From: Streptomyces xanthophaeus
GTDB taxonomy: Bacteria > Actinomycetota > Actinomycetes > Streptomycetales > Streptomycetaceae
Direction of reading: 5' to 3'
NCBI RefSeq assembly: GCF_000725805.1
Contig: NZ_JOFT01000010.1
Location: 1-64,000, forward strand
Length of the DNA stretch: 64,000 nt
Under the pieces are notes generated by a model. The model worked only from the letters and a program-made list of their open reading frames with translations. It did not search any database and had not been told where the DNA came from. Positions 1-7,810 of this stretch are shown one piece after another. Within the stretch, counting starts at the first letter, position 1. Each line of letters starts with the position of its first letter. A program made the position numbers and the translations under genes.

Positions 1-207
1 GGCCGAAGGCCATCGCGAAGCGACGCGACCGCAGGGAGCGCCCTTGAGGGCCCGGCCCGGCACGGAAGGACCGTGGGACTGACGGGAATCCCCCAAGACA
101 TCTCTGATACCGCCCAGCAGGCACAAGCCCCCCCCGAAGCCCCCGCCCCCCAGCCCCCACCCGCGGCTCCTCCCGCTCCTCCCGCTCCTCTCGCCGCTGC
201 GCCGGGC
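1..207. other. Window edge, no confident gene
   Basis: This stretch lies before the stop codon of the minus-strand aminotransferase. A short plus-strand frame open from base 3 and ending at the TGA of 45-47 is Arg-rich and has high GC in third positions, so it may be the last codons of an upstream gene. A second plus-strand frame, rich in Pro and Ala, runs through to about base 231. Neither can be assigned from the fragment available. Bases 127-200 are a C-rich low-complexity tract. Confidence 0.3.
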
Positions 208-1431
208 TCAGATCGCCGTGCCCAGGCGGCGTAGGCCCTCCTTGATCTCCTGCGGGGTGTGTGTCGTGAAGGAGAGGCGCAGGGTGCGGGGGTCCGGGTG
301 GGCGGCGAAGAAGGGGGATCCGGGGACGAAGGCCACCTGGCGGGATATGGCCGCGCTCAGCAGGGCCGTGGCGTCGCAGCCCTCGGGGAGGCGGGCCCAG
401 ACGAACATGCCGCCCTCGGGACGGTTCCAGGTGGAGCCGGCCGGGAGGGCGTCGCCGAGGCCGGTCAGGAGGGCGTCGCGGCGGTCGCGGTAGGCGGTGC
501 GGACCTTGGCTATGTGGGCGTCGAGGTCGGCCGTGCCGAGGTAGTGCGCGGCGGCGAGTTGGTCCACCGTCGAGGTGTGCAGGTCGGCCGCCTGCTTCGC
601 GACTACCGCGTGGCGGCGCAGCGCCGCAGGGGCCCGTAGCCAGCCCAGTCGCAGGCCCGGGGCCATGATCTTGGAGAAGCTGCCGAGGAGGGCCGTACGG
701 TCCTCCTCGGCGCCGGGGTGTGCGGCGAGCCAGGGCACGTGGGCGCCCTCGTAGCGGAGGTCTCCGTACGGGTCGTCCTCCACCAGCCACAGTCCGAGGC
801 GTGCCGCGGTCCGTGCGACGGCCGCGCGGCGGGTGCCGGGCAGGGTGCGGCCTGTGGGGTTCTGGAAGGTGGGGACGGTGTAGAGGAGCTTGGGGCGTTC
901 CCGGGCGACGATCGCGTCCAGGGCGTCCGGGAGGATGCCTTCCTCGTCGCACGGTACGGGGACCACGCGGGCCCCGGCGAGTCCGAAGCACTGCAGGGCG
1001 GCGAGGTAGGTGGGGTTCTCGACCAGGACCACGTCACCGGGTTCGATCAGGGTCGTGGTGACGAGGGTGAGGGCCTGCTGGGAGCCCGAGGTGATCAGTA
1101 CGTCGTCCGGGCCGGTCGGCAGGCCGCGGGCGGTGGCCCGGGCGGCGACCGCTTCGCGCAGTTCCGGGGCGCCTTCCGTGGTGGAGTACTGGAGCGCCCG
1201 CCGCGGGGTGGTGGTGAGGGCGGTGTCGTACGCGGTGCGCAGGCCCTCGGCGTCGAAGAGTTCGGGTGCGGGCAGGCCGCCGGCGAAGGAGATGGTCCCG
1301 GGGCGTTCGGTGAGGGCGAGGATCTCGCGTACGGGAGAGCCTTCGGTCGAGGTGGCGCGGGTGGCGAACGCGGGCGGCGGAGTGGGGGCGGCTGCGGGCA
1401 CGGGGCACCTCCGGGAGACGGGTGCGCGCAT
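208..1431 (-). CDS. PLP-dependent aminotransferase, class I/II (MocR/2-aminoadipate type)
   Basis: A 407-residue cytosolic fold-type I aminotransferase that probably moves an amino group between an amino acid and a 2-oxoacid. Visible family features are the N-terminal ISFAGGLPAPELF segment, LQYSTTEGAPELREAV, the SGSQQAL cofactor loop, NPTYLAALQ, the VPTFQNPTGRT segment carrying the cofactor-contacting Asn, EDDPYGDLRY, and the SFSKIMAPGLRLGW segment with the Schiff-base Lys. The C-terminus ends with the RLSFT motif carrying the carboxylate-binding Arg. The ATG at 1431 precedes the conserved region by about 40 residues. There is no fused N-terminal GntR domain, so this is the stand-alone enzyme form. 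The substrate cannot be read from sequence. It is divergent from the next gene, so the roughly 100-base gap should hold both promoters. Confidence 0.9.
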   Translation of the reverse strand: MRAPVSRRCPVPAAAPTPPPAFATRATSTEGSPVREILALTERPGTISFAGGLPAPELFDAEGLRTAYDTALTTTPRRALQYSTTEGAPELREAVAARATARGLPTGPDDVLITSGSQQALTLVTTTLIEPGDVVLVENPTYLAALQCFGLAGARVVPVPCDEEGILPDALDAIVARERPKLLYTVPTFQNPTGRTLPGTRRAAVARTAARLGLWLVEDDPYGDLRYEGAHVPWLAAHPGAEEDRTALLGSFSKIMAPGLRLGWLRAPAALRRHAVVAKQAADLHTSTVDQLAAAHYLGTADLDAHIAKVRTAYRDRRDALLTGLGDALPAGSTWNRPEGGMFVWARLPEGCDATALLSAAISRQVAFVPGSPFFAAHPDPRTLRLSFTTHTPQEIKEGLRRLGTAI

Positions 1432-1527
1432 CGTAGCCGGAGAAAGATGCAGACGGCATGTATGTATCGGATGGTGAACCGCGTTCCGCCCCTCCCGATC
1501 TGACGTCACATCAGCTAGACCGGTGCC

Positions 1528-2409
1528 ATGACGACGACACCGGAGCAGGGACATGTTCGGCACGAGGACGGCGGGCCGCAGGACACCCGCGTCGACGACT
1601 ACGCGGGACTCGCGGCTGTGGGCCCGTACGGGGTCCGGCCAGGCCATGCGCTGATCACCATGGTCGAGCCGCACCCGGGCCACGAGTACGCGTACAACCG
1701 CTGGTACGAGGACGACCACTACTACGCGGGCGCCATGGCCATGCCCTGGATGTACGCGGGCCGTCGCTGGGTGGCCACCCGCGAACTCCAGGAACTGCGC
1801 TACCCCGAGAAGTCGGCCGTCGCCCAGCCGGTCACGGCCGGGTGCTACATATCGACGTACTGGGTGACCGAGGGCCGCTACGACGAGCACATGAAGTGGA
1901 CCGTCGGCATCAACAAGCGCCTCAACCGCGACGGCCGCGTCTACCGCGACCGCACTCACGTCTTCACGGCCTTCCAGGACCACGCGGCCACGGTCTACCG
2001 CGACGGGGCCGCCGGCCCGCGGGACTTCCACGCGCTCGACCATCCGTACGCGGGCCTCGTCGTGCAGGTCGTCGACGCCGACGGCCCCGAGCAGCGGGCC
2101 GAGCTGCTCGAATGGCTGCGTTCGCGCGCCCTGCCCGCGCGGCTGCAGGGTTCGCCCGCCGCGATGGTGACGGTCTTCCGGCCGACACCGCTTCCAGGCG
2201 ACCGGATGACGTACGTCAAGCAGGTCGAGGGGGTCGGCACCCGCCTCACGCTGCTGTGGTTCCTGGAGGAGGATCCGCGGGGCTGCTGGGACCGCTTCCA
2301 GGGGCTGGACCTGGAGGTGGCCGAAGCGGGGCTGGGACGGGTGGAGCTGGTGGCCCCGTTCATTCCGACGGTGCCGGGTACCGATCGCTACGTCGACCAG
2401 CTGCGGTAG
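1528..2409 (+). CDS. Conserved hypothetical protein, possible dimeric alpha-beta barrel
   Basis: A 293-residue soluble protein with no signal peptide or membrane segment. The first half has a run of Tyr, Trp and His (EYAYNRWYEDDHYYAG, then MPWMYAGRRWVATRELQ) that recalls the EthD-like or ferredoxin-like small-ligand barrels, whose hallmark is a W-Y-x-x-H turn. A second segment of similar length (residues about 170-290) could be a duplicated half. I do not recognise a named function. The gene is divergent from the aminotransferase. A 13-base direct repeat, GCTGCGGTAGCCG, overlaps its stop codon and recurs about 50 bases downstream (near 2400 and 2449), with GCTGGC-type repeats between. Confidence 0.75.
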   Translation: MTTTPEQGHVRHEDGGPQDTRVDDYAGLAAVGPYGVRPGHALITMVEPHPGHEYAYNRWYEDDHYYAGAMAMPWMYAGRRWVATRELQELRYPEKSAVAQPVTAGCYISTYWVTEGRYDEHMKWTVGINKRLNRDGRVYRDRTHVFTAFQDHAATVYRDGAAGPRDFHALDHPYAGLVVQVVDADGPEQRAELLEWLRSRALPARLQGSPAAMVTVFRPTPLPGDRMTYVKQVEGVGTRLTLLWFLEEDPRGCWDRFQGLDLEVAEAGLGRVELVAPFIPTVPGTDRYVDQLR

Positions 2410-2565
2410 CCGCTGGCGCTGGCGCTGGCGCTGCCACTGGTGCAGGCGCTGCGGTAGCCGTCGGCCGTCGGGCATGGCCGAGCCCCCTCGGCCAAGACGG
2501 CGGGTCGGTCGAGAGGGCTCCAGTCAGTGGTGCGGTGGGGAAGGCCGGGATGCACGCCGTGACGT

Positions 2566-2775
2566 TCAGGCGAGGCGTCCCAGCCGGCCCTCGGTGACGT
2601 CGGTGACGAACGAGGTCCAGGAGCCGGGCGCGAAGGTGAGGGACGGACCGTCCTGCACCTTCGAGTCGCGCACCGCGATGGCTTCCGTGACGGGGGACTT
2701 GACCTCGACGCAGGCGCCGTTGGCAGAGTAGGAGGACTTGACCCAGTTGACCGTGGCGCCCTGGCGAATAGCCAT
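2566..2775 (-). CDS. DUF397 domain protein
   Basis: A 69-residue protein that is almost entirely one DUF397 domain. Visible landmarks are WVKSSYSANGACVEV near the start, the IAVRDSKVQDGP centre and the FAPGSWTSFV end. In actinomycetes such proteins are usually encoded immediately after an XRE regulator with a DUF5753 domain, and some pairs behave like regulator/anti-regulator or toxin-antitoxin partners. That is the arrangement here: the XRE gene lies about 200 bases upstream on the same strand. The ATG at 2775 has a GGAGAG ribosome site at proper spacing. The exact role of this copy is unknown. Confidence 0.85.
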   Translation of the reverse strand: MAIRQGATVNWVKSSYSANGACVEVKSPVTEAIAVRDSKVQDGPSLTFAPGSWTSFVTDVTEGRLGRLA

Positions 2776-2977
2776 GTTTCTCTCCGGTTCAGCGAGTAGT
2801 TCCGTGTCGTGTCGGCCATTTTTCCGGCTGACCTGATCGACGCTACCCGCAGCTCCGGACCGGAGACGGGGCCATTCACCCGACCGAGTGGCATATTCCA
2901 TTCAGGTCTTATGTGGCCGGGGACTGACGGTGTACCGTGCGGCGCCCCTCTTGCTGACCGGTCCGGACCCTCCCTCT

Positions 2978-3862
2978 TTATGCCGTCTTGCCCGCATAGG
3001 CGTCGATGATGTCGGAGATGAAGTTCCGGGTCTGGTCGACATTGAGCGCCTGAGCGCGAAGGTGTTCGTACATCACGCTGTACTTCTGCACGTCGTTGGC
3101 CTTCTCCAGGTACAGGTCGCTCGTCACGCCTTCGATGTAGACCACGGTCGAGTCGGAGGCGTCCGGGAATTCCAGAATCGCGTACTGGCCGTTGACCCCG
3201 GGGTGCGCGCCGAGCGCGAAGGGCATGACCTGCACGGTGACGTGCGGCTGTTCCGACTGCTCTATCAAGTACTGGAGCTGCCGGATCATCAACTGCGCGT
3301 CGCCCACCTGGCGGCGCAGCGCGGCTTCGTCGATGACCGCCCACAGGCGCAGAGGCCCCAGTTCCGGATTGTTGTTGTCCGCTTCGGAGAGCCGCTTCTG
3401 CCGGTGCATCCGGACCTGGACCCGCTTGTCCACGTCTGCCGGGGCGGTCTCCGGCCACGCCCCGCGGACGAGGGACTGGGCGTACTCGGTGGTCTGGAGC
3501 AGCCCGGGGATCACCAGGGGCTCGTACGTGCGCAGGCTCGCGGCGTCCGTCTCCAGGCCGATGTAGACGCTGTACGGGATGTCGCCGAAGGCGTGCCACC
3601 AGCCCTGCTGGCGGGAGTCCTTGGCCATCTGCATGAGGGAGTCGACGAGCCGCCGGTCCTCGACCTCGTACACGTCGCACAGATCGCGGACGTCGCGCTG
3701 GCTGATCGAGCGGCGGCCGTTCTCCAGTCGGCTGATCTTCGACTGGGAGACCAGGAGGCGCTCGGCCACCTGTTCGGCCGTCATGCCCTTGTCCTCGCGC
3801 AGCTTGCGCAACTCCATGCCCAGTCGGCGGCGTCGGACGGTGGGATTGACATTGGACGCCAC
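2978..3862 (-). CDS. XRE-family regulator with DUF5753 (Scr1-type)
   Basis: A 294-residue DNA-binding protein. Residues about 10-70 form a helix-turn-helix (LGMELRKLREDKGMTAEQVA then SQSKISRLENGRRSIS). Residues about 95-285 match the DUF5753 domain, with the family landmarks YIGLETDAASLRTYEPLVIPGLLQT, the RQKRL helix and FVVYIEG-type strands. Such proteins regulate a neighbouring DUF397 gene and, in several Streptomyces, development or antibiotic production. The GTG at 3862 is chosen because a GGCGGAGG site lies 10 bases before it and no ATG fits. About 200 bases separate it from the downstream DUF397 gene, so the two may have separate promoters. Confidence 0.9.
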   Translation of the reverse strand: MASNVNPTVRRRRLGMELRKLREDKGMTAEQVAERLLVSQSKISRLENGRRSISQRDVRDLCDVYEVEDRRLVDSLMQMAKDSRQQGWWHAFGDIPYSVYIGLETDAASLRTYEPLVIPGLLQTTEYAQSLVRGAWPETAPADVDKRVQVRMHRQKRLSEADNNNPELGPLRLWAVIDEAALRRQVGDAQLMIRQLQYLIEQSEQPHVTVQVMPFALGAHPGVNGQYAILEFPDASDSTVVYIEGVTSDLYLEKANDVQKYSVMYEHLRAQALNVDQTRNFISDIIDAYAGKTA

Positions 3863-4125
3863 GTGAACGGCACCTCCGCCTTCTTCTGTTGCTGTCTCTC
3901 TGCGTGTCTGCTGGTGAGCAGACTGCCACCGAAGCGTGCGACGGCGCTGGGGAACGGCCGGGAAAAACAGACGCGCGGGGCGGCGCGACCGGCGGACCGG
4001 CCGCACCACCCCGCGCGCTGGCGGCTCCCGAACCGGGTCAATTACGACGTCGGTCACGGCGATGGCGTTGCGATGGAACTGTGGATCCGAGCCTGATGGT
4101 GCGGTGGTGCGGTGGTGCTGGTGGA

Positions 4126-4860
4126 TCAGTGCGCGGCCGCGCGGGCCATGGCACCCGTCCGGCGCGGCTGGAGCGGAACCCCGCTCGCCACGGCCCGGGC
4201 CGGCGGTGCCGGTGCGCGGTCGCGGCGTGGCTGTGCGGCCACACCGTTCTGGACGTCCATCACGGCGTGCGCCACGAGTCCGCCCATCGGGTCGTGCCGG
4301 ATCAGGTCCCGAAGCCGGGACCTGGACGACCGCCCCTCGTTGCCGGGGTACAGGTGCTTGCCGAGTCCGACCGCGTGGGCCAGTGCGGCAAGCGCCGCGG
4401 TCCGCGGGTCCGGCGGTACGCCGGTGCGGATCGCACTGTCGAGCCGGGCACGGATCTCCCGGCTGATCGCCGTGTCGGTCGCCTGGTAGCGAGTCGTCGG
4501 CAGCACACCGCACATCTGTCCCGCCACGGCATGGACCATGCCGCAACGCTCCAGATGAGCGAGGTAAATCTGGCGGAGCCCCAGTCGGGGTCCACCGATC
4601 CAGTGGACGGCCCGTACCGGGCTGCCGCGCCTGCGCAGCAGTTCCAGTGCGGAGTCCAGAGTCGGATCTCCTGTCGGCCGTGGCATCACCACGGCGATAC
4701 GATCCCCATCAGGGGCTATCCGTCCTGCCAGAGCCAGCTCCACTAGCTGTGCCCCGGCCAGGCCGAGGTCGAGCGACTGCGGCTGCGCCGTGGTACCCGT
4801 GGCCGGGTCCAAGGCGAGCAGCAGAAGCTCCTCCGGAATTGTTCTGCGGCTCCTGCCCAT
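4126..4860 (-). CDS. GPP34 (GOLPH3/Vps74-like) protein
   Basis: A 244-residue protein of the GPP34 family. It opens with TIPEELLLLALDPATG, then a GLAGAQLVELALAGRI helix, LDSALELLRR, a central basic segment and PRTAALAALAHAVGLGKHLYP, all typical of bacterial relatives of the Golgi phosphatidylinositol-4-phosphate binder GOLPH3. Streptomyces genomes carry many copies, often beside XRE/DUF397 genes as here, and their role is largely unknown. Membrane-surface binding is inferred from the eukaryotic relatives. A GGGGAGG site precedes the ATG. The C-terminal 35 residues are Ala/Arg/Pro-rich and probably disordered. The gene is divergent from the D,D-carboxypeptidase. Confidence 0.85.
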   Translation of the reverse strand: MGRSRRTIPEELLLLALDPATGTTAQPQSLDLGLAGAQLVELALAGRIAPDGDRIAVVMPRPTGDPTLDSALELLRRRGSPVRAVHWIGGPRLGLRQIYLAHLERCGMVHAVAGQMCGVLPTTRYQATDTAISREIRARLDSAIRTGVPPDPRTAALAALAHAVGLGKHLYPGNEGRSSRSRLRDLIRHDPMGGLVAHAVMDVQNGVAAQPRRDRAPAPPARAVASGVPLQPRRTGAMARAAAH

Positions 4861-5047
4861 CCATGCCTCCCCGCGTGGATGAGTGACAGGGTGACGCCTC
4901 TCACATTCATCTGTCGAGAGCGCCTGACCGCTTTGCGGGGGAACTCGCAGCTATGTCGTTCTCGTCTAGCACGGGGGCGATGCCCCCTAGACGGGACACT
5001 GTTAGACATTCGGACAGCCGGACGTGGCGGCGATCGAGGAGGAACTG

Positions 5048-7699
5048 GTGGCGGGCGAGTCCCCCGAGAAGTCGGTTGATGCAGGAGCGCCGGGGGCGGC
5101 GGAGTCCTCCGCGGAGCATGATCCGAGGCTGTCGGTGTTCCGGCCGAGGGATCCGGAGGACGGTTCCAGGACCGCTGCCGGTTCCGGCGGCGGTTCGCGC
5201 GCCGAGGCCGGATCGGAGACCGAAGCCGAGACCGAAGCCGAGACGGAGGCGGAGAGCGGGACCGAGGCGGAAGCCGAAGGCGCAGCCGCGGTTGATGCCG
5301 ACTCCGATTCCGGCTCCGATTCCGAGGCGGAAGCCGCGGTTGATGCCGACTCCGAGGCCGACGCCGGCTCCGGGAAGCGGGATCCGCTGCGCGAGGCGGT
5401 GGCGGCCTGGGTCGCGACGACCGGGGCCGAGGCGGATGCCGCCAAGTCTCCGGCCGCGCCTGCTTCCGAGGGTTCCGTTTCGGATGGCGCGGCGAAGCCT
5501 GCCGACAGTGAGCGGACTGCGGTCTTCCGTGCCGTGAAGTCCGATGCCGTGGACCGGAAGCCTGCCGAGGCCGAGCCGGCCGAGCCGGCCGAGCGTCCCG
5601 CGCCTGCTGGTTCCGCTTCGGCGGATGCGGTGGATCCGGATGGGCCTGCCGACAGTGAGCGGACGGCGGTCTTCCGTGCCGTGAAGCCCCCGGTCGTGCC
5701 TGCTTCCGAGGGTTCCGCTTCGGCGGATGCCGCGAAGCCTGCCGACAGTGAGCGGACCGCGGTCTTCCGTGCCGTGAAGCCTGATGCCGTGGTGCAGAAG
5801 CCCGCGTCCGAGTCGGCCGAGTCGGACGACCGGGCTGACCGAGCCGAGCGTCCCGCGTCTGCTGGTTCCGCTTCGGCGGATGCGGTGGATCCGGATGGGG
5901 CTGCCGACAGTGAGCGGACGGCGGTCTTCCGTGCCGTGAAGCCCCCGGTCGTGCCTGCTTCCGAGGGTTCCGCTTCGGGGGACGCCGCGAAGCCTGCCGA
6001 CAGTGAGCGCACCGCGGTCTTCCGTGCCGTGAAGCCCGGTAGCGCCCCGGCCGCGCCGAAGGGCGGCTCCGAGGAGCCCGCCGACAGCGAGCGCACCGCC
6101 GTCTTCCGCGCGGTGAAGCCGGATGCCGCGCCGCCCAAGGCCAGCACCTTCGTGCCGCTGCGCACCGACGACGTCCCGGCGAGGCCCGATGCCGGGCAGA
6201 AGCCGAAGACGGCCCCCACCGGGCCCGGGGTGCACCCCGCGGACCGGAAGCAGGCCGCCCAGGCCCCGGCTCCGGCGGCCCCCGCCAAGCCCGCCCCGGC
6301 CCCCGCCCCGGCCAAGCAGGCCCCCGCGCCCGCGCCCGCCAAGCCCGCGGCGGCGTCGGCGCCGAGGTCGGTGTTCGACTCCCCTGAGCGGACCACCCAG
6401 CAGCCGCTGCCGCCCAAGCCGCCGCTCGACATGCTGGCGGACCTCACCAACAACCCGCCCCCGCCGCCGAGCCCGATGCGTACCGCGGTGCGGCGGTTCA
6501 AGATCTACGCGCCGCTCGTCGCGCTCCTGGCGATCGTCCTCGCCGTCGTGCAGCTGGTGCGCCCGCTGCCCGAGCCCGAGCTCGTGATGACCGCGAAGTC
6601 CTCGTACTCCTTCGGCGGCTCCAAGCCCAACCTGCCCTGGCCCTCCGAGGGCCAGGCGTACATGGCCGCGGCCGGTCTCGGCACGCTCGGCCAGTCCGGC
6701 GAGCAGAAGCCCGTACCGATCGCCAGCGTCACCAAGTCGATGACGGCGTACATCATCCTGCGCGACCACCCCATCAAGAAGGGTGAGCAGGGCCAGATGA
6801 TCGACATCGACAAGACGGCCGAGACCGAGGGCAAGAAGAACAACTCGACCGACAACGAGTCCACGCTGGACACGGTCCAGGAGGGCCAGAAGATCTCGGA
6901 GTACGACGCGATCGCCGCGCTCATGATTCCGTCGGCCAACAACATCGCGCGGCTGCTCGCGCGCTGGGACGCCGGTTCCCAGGAGGCGTTCGTCAAGAAG
7001 ATGAACGACACCGCCAAGGAACTCGGCATGAAGAACACCACGTACACGGACCCCTCGGGTCTGGACGCGACCACGGTGAGCACCGCCGAGGACCAGGTGA
7101 AGCTGGGGCTGAAGCTGGTCGAGATCGAGACCCTGCTCGAGATCACGAAGAAGCCGAACTGGACGGACCCGTCGGGCAAGACCTGGCGGAACTGGAATGG
7201 CCTGGTCCCGGCGGACGGCTCGCTCGGCATCAAGACCGGTACGACGACGAAGGCCGGCGGCAACCTCCTCTTCGCCGCGCAGAAGAAGATCGGCAACACC
7301 AACCAGCTGATCGTCGGGGCCGTCCTCGGCCAGCACAAGCCGCCGATCATCGACAGCGTGATCGCGGCGAGCAAGCAGCTGATGCTCGCCACGCAGAAGG
7401 CCCTGGAGGGCGCGCCCGTGGTGAAGAAGGGCGAGGTCGTCGGGTACGTGGACGACGGTCTCGGCGGCCGTACGCCGGTCGTCGCCACCGCCGACGTGCA
7501 GGCGGTCGGCTGGGCCGGGCTGACGGTGGACGTCAAGCTGGCGGACGGCGGCGCCGTCATCCCGCAGACCGCGAAGGCGGGCACCGAGATCGGCCTGCTG
7601 ACGGTCGGCGAAGGGGCCAGTCAGGTGAAGGTGCCGGTGGCGTTGCAGAGCGATCTGGCCGCGCCGGGCATCGGGAGCAAGCTGACGCGCGTCGGCTGA
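5048..7699 (+). CDS. Membrane-anchored D-alanyl-D-alanine carboxypeptidase with repeat-rich cytoplasmic region
   Basis: An 883-residue penicillin-binding protein of the DacA/DacC (S11) type that trims the terminal D-Ala from peptidoglycan stem peptides outside the membrane. The catalytic set is present: S-x-x-K (SVTK, Ser about 560), S-x-N (SAN, about 629) and KTG (about 729). One membrane helix (about residues 486-505) separates this domain from about 480 residues of Ala/Glu/Ser-rich, low-complexity sequence. That sequence holds six near-identical copies of ADSERTAVFRAVK, followed by a Pro/Ala/Lys tract. The N-terminal part should be cytoplasmic. The GTG at 5048 is preferred to the in-frame GTG at 5024 because GAGGAGG lies five bases before it. 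Family members are usually 300-450 residues, so the repeat region is an addition. Confidence 0.93.
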   Translation: MAGESPEKSVDAGAPGAAESSAEHDPRLSVFRPRDPEDGSRTAAGSGGGSRAEAGSETEAETEAETEAESGTEAEAEGAAAVDADSDSGSDSEAEAAVDADSEADAGSGKRDPLREAVAAWVATTGAEADAAKSPAAPASEGSVSDGAAKPADSERTAVFRAVKSDAVDRKPAEAEPAEPAERPAPAGSASADAVDPDGPADSERTAVFRAVKPPVVPASEGSASADAAKPADSERTAVFRAVKPDAVVQKPASESAESDDRADRAERPASAGSASADAVDPDGAADSERTAVFRAVKPPVVPASEGSASGDAAKPADSERTAVFRAVKPGSAPAAPKGGSEEPADSERTAVFRAVKPDAAPPKASTFVPLRTDDVPARPDAGQKPKTAPTGPGVHPADRKQAAQAPAPAAPAKPAPAPAPAKQAPAPAPAKPAAASAPRSVFDSPERTTQQPLPPKPPLDMLADLTNNPPPPPSPMRTAVRRFKIYAPLVALLAIVLAVVQLVRPLPEPELVMTAKSSYSFGGSKPNLPWPSEGQAYMAAAGLGTLGQSGEQKPVPIASVTKSMTAYIILRDHPIKKGEQGQMIDIDKTAETEGKKNNSTDNESTLDTVQEGQKISEYDAIAALMIPSANNIARLLARWDAGSQEAFVKKMNDTAKELGMKNTTYTDPSGLDATTVSTAEDQVKLGLKLVEIETLLEITKKPNWTDPSGKTWRNWNGLVPADGSLGIKTGTTTKAGGNLLFAAQKKIGNTNQLIVGAVLGQHKPPIIDSVIAASKQLMLATQKALEGAPVVKKGEVVGYVDDGLGGRTPVVATADVQAVGWAGLTVDVKLADGGAVIPQTAKAGTEIGLLTVGEGASQVKVPVALQSDLAAPGIGSKLTRVG
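5498..6120 (+). repeat. Six in-gene repeats coding ADSERTAVFRAVK
   Basis: Within the carboxypeptidase gene, six copies of a roughly 45-base unit encode (P/A)ADSERTAVFRAVK. The first five copies are almost identical at the DNA level, including GACAGTGAGCGGAC; the sixth uses different synonymous codons. Larger blocks that include the linkers (KPPVVPASEGSAS and similar) are also duplicated, about 250 bases apart near 5690 and 5940, which points to unequal recombination. Confidence 0.85.
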
Positions 7700-7724
7700 C
7701 CTCCGGTGAGGTGAGAGCGTGGAA

Positions 7725-7754
7725 CCGGCGCCCCGGGCAACCCCGGGGCGCCGG
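7725..7754 (+). terminator. Hairpin terminator after the carboxypeptidase gene
   Basis: A perfect 13-base inverted repeat, CCGGCGCCCCGGG with its complement and a short loop, lies 25 bases after the stop codon. It has no T tract, as is common for Streptomyces terminators. Confidence 0.75.
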
Positions 7755-7810
7755 CGCGCGTCCTGGCATGCGGGACGCGTGTGCGGAACCAGGTGTTGGG
7801 GAGTGCGGCA

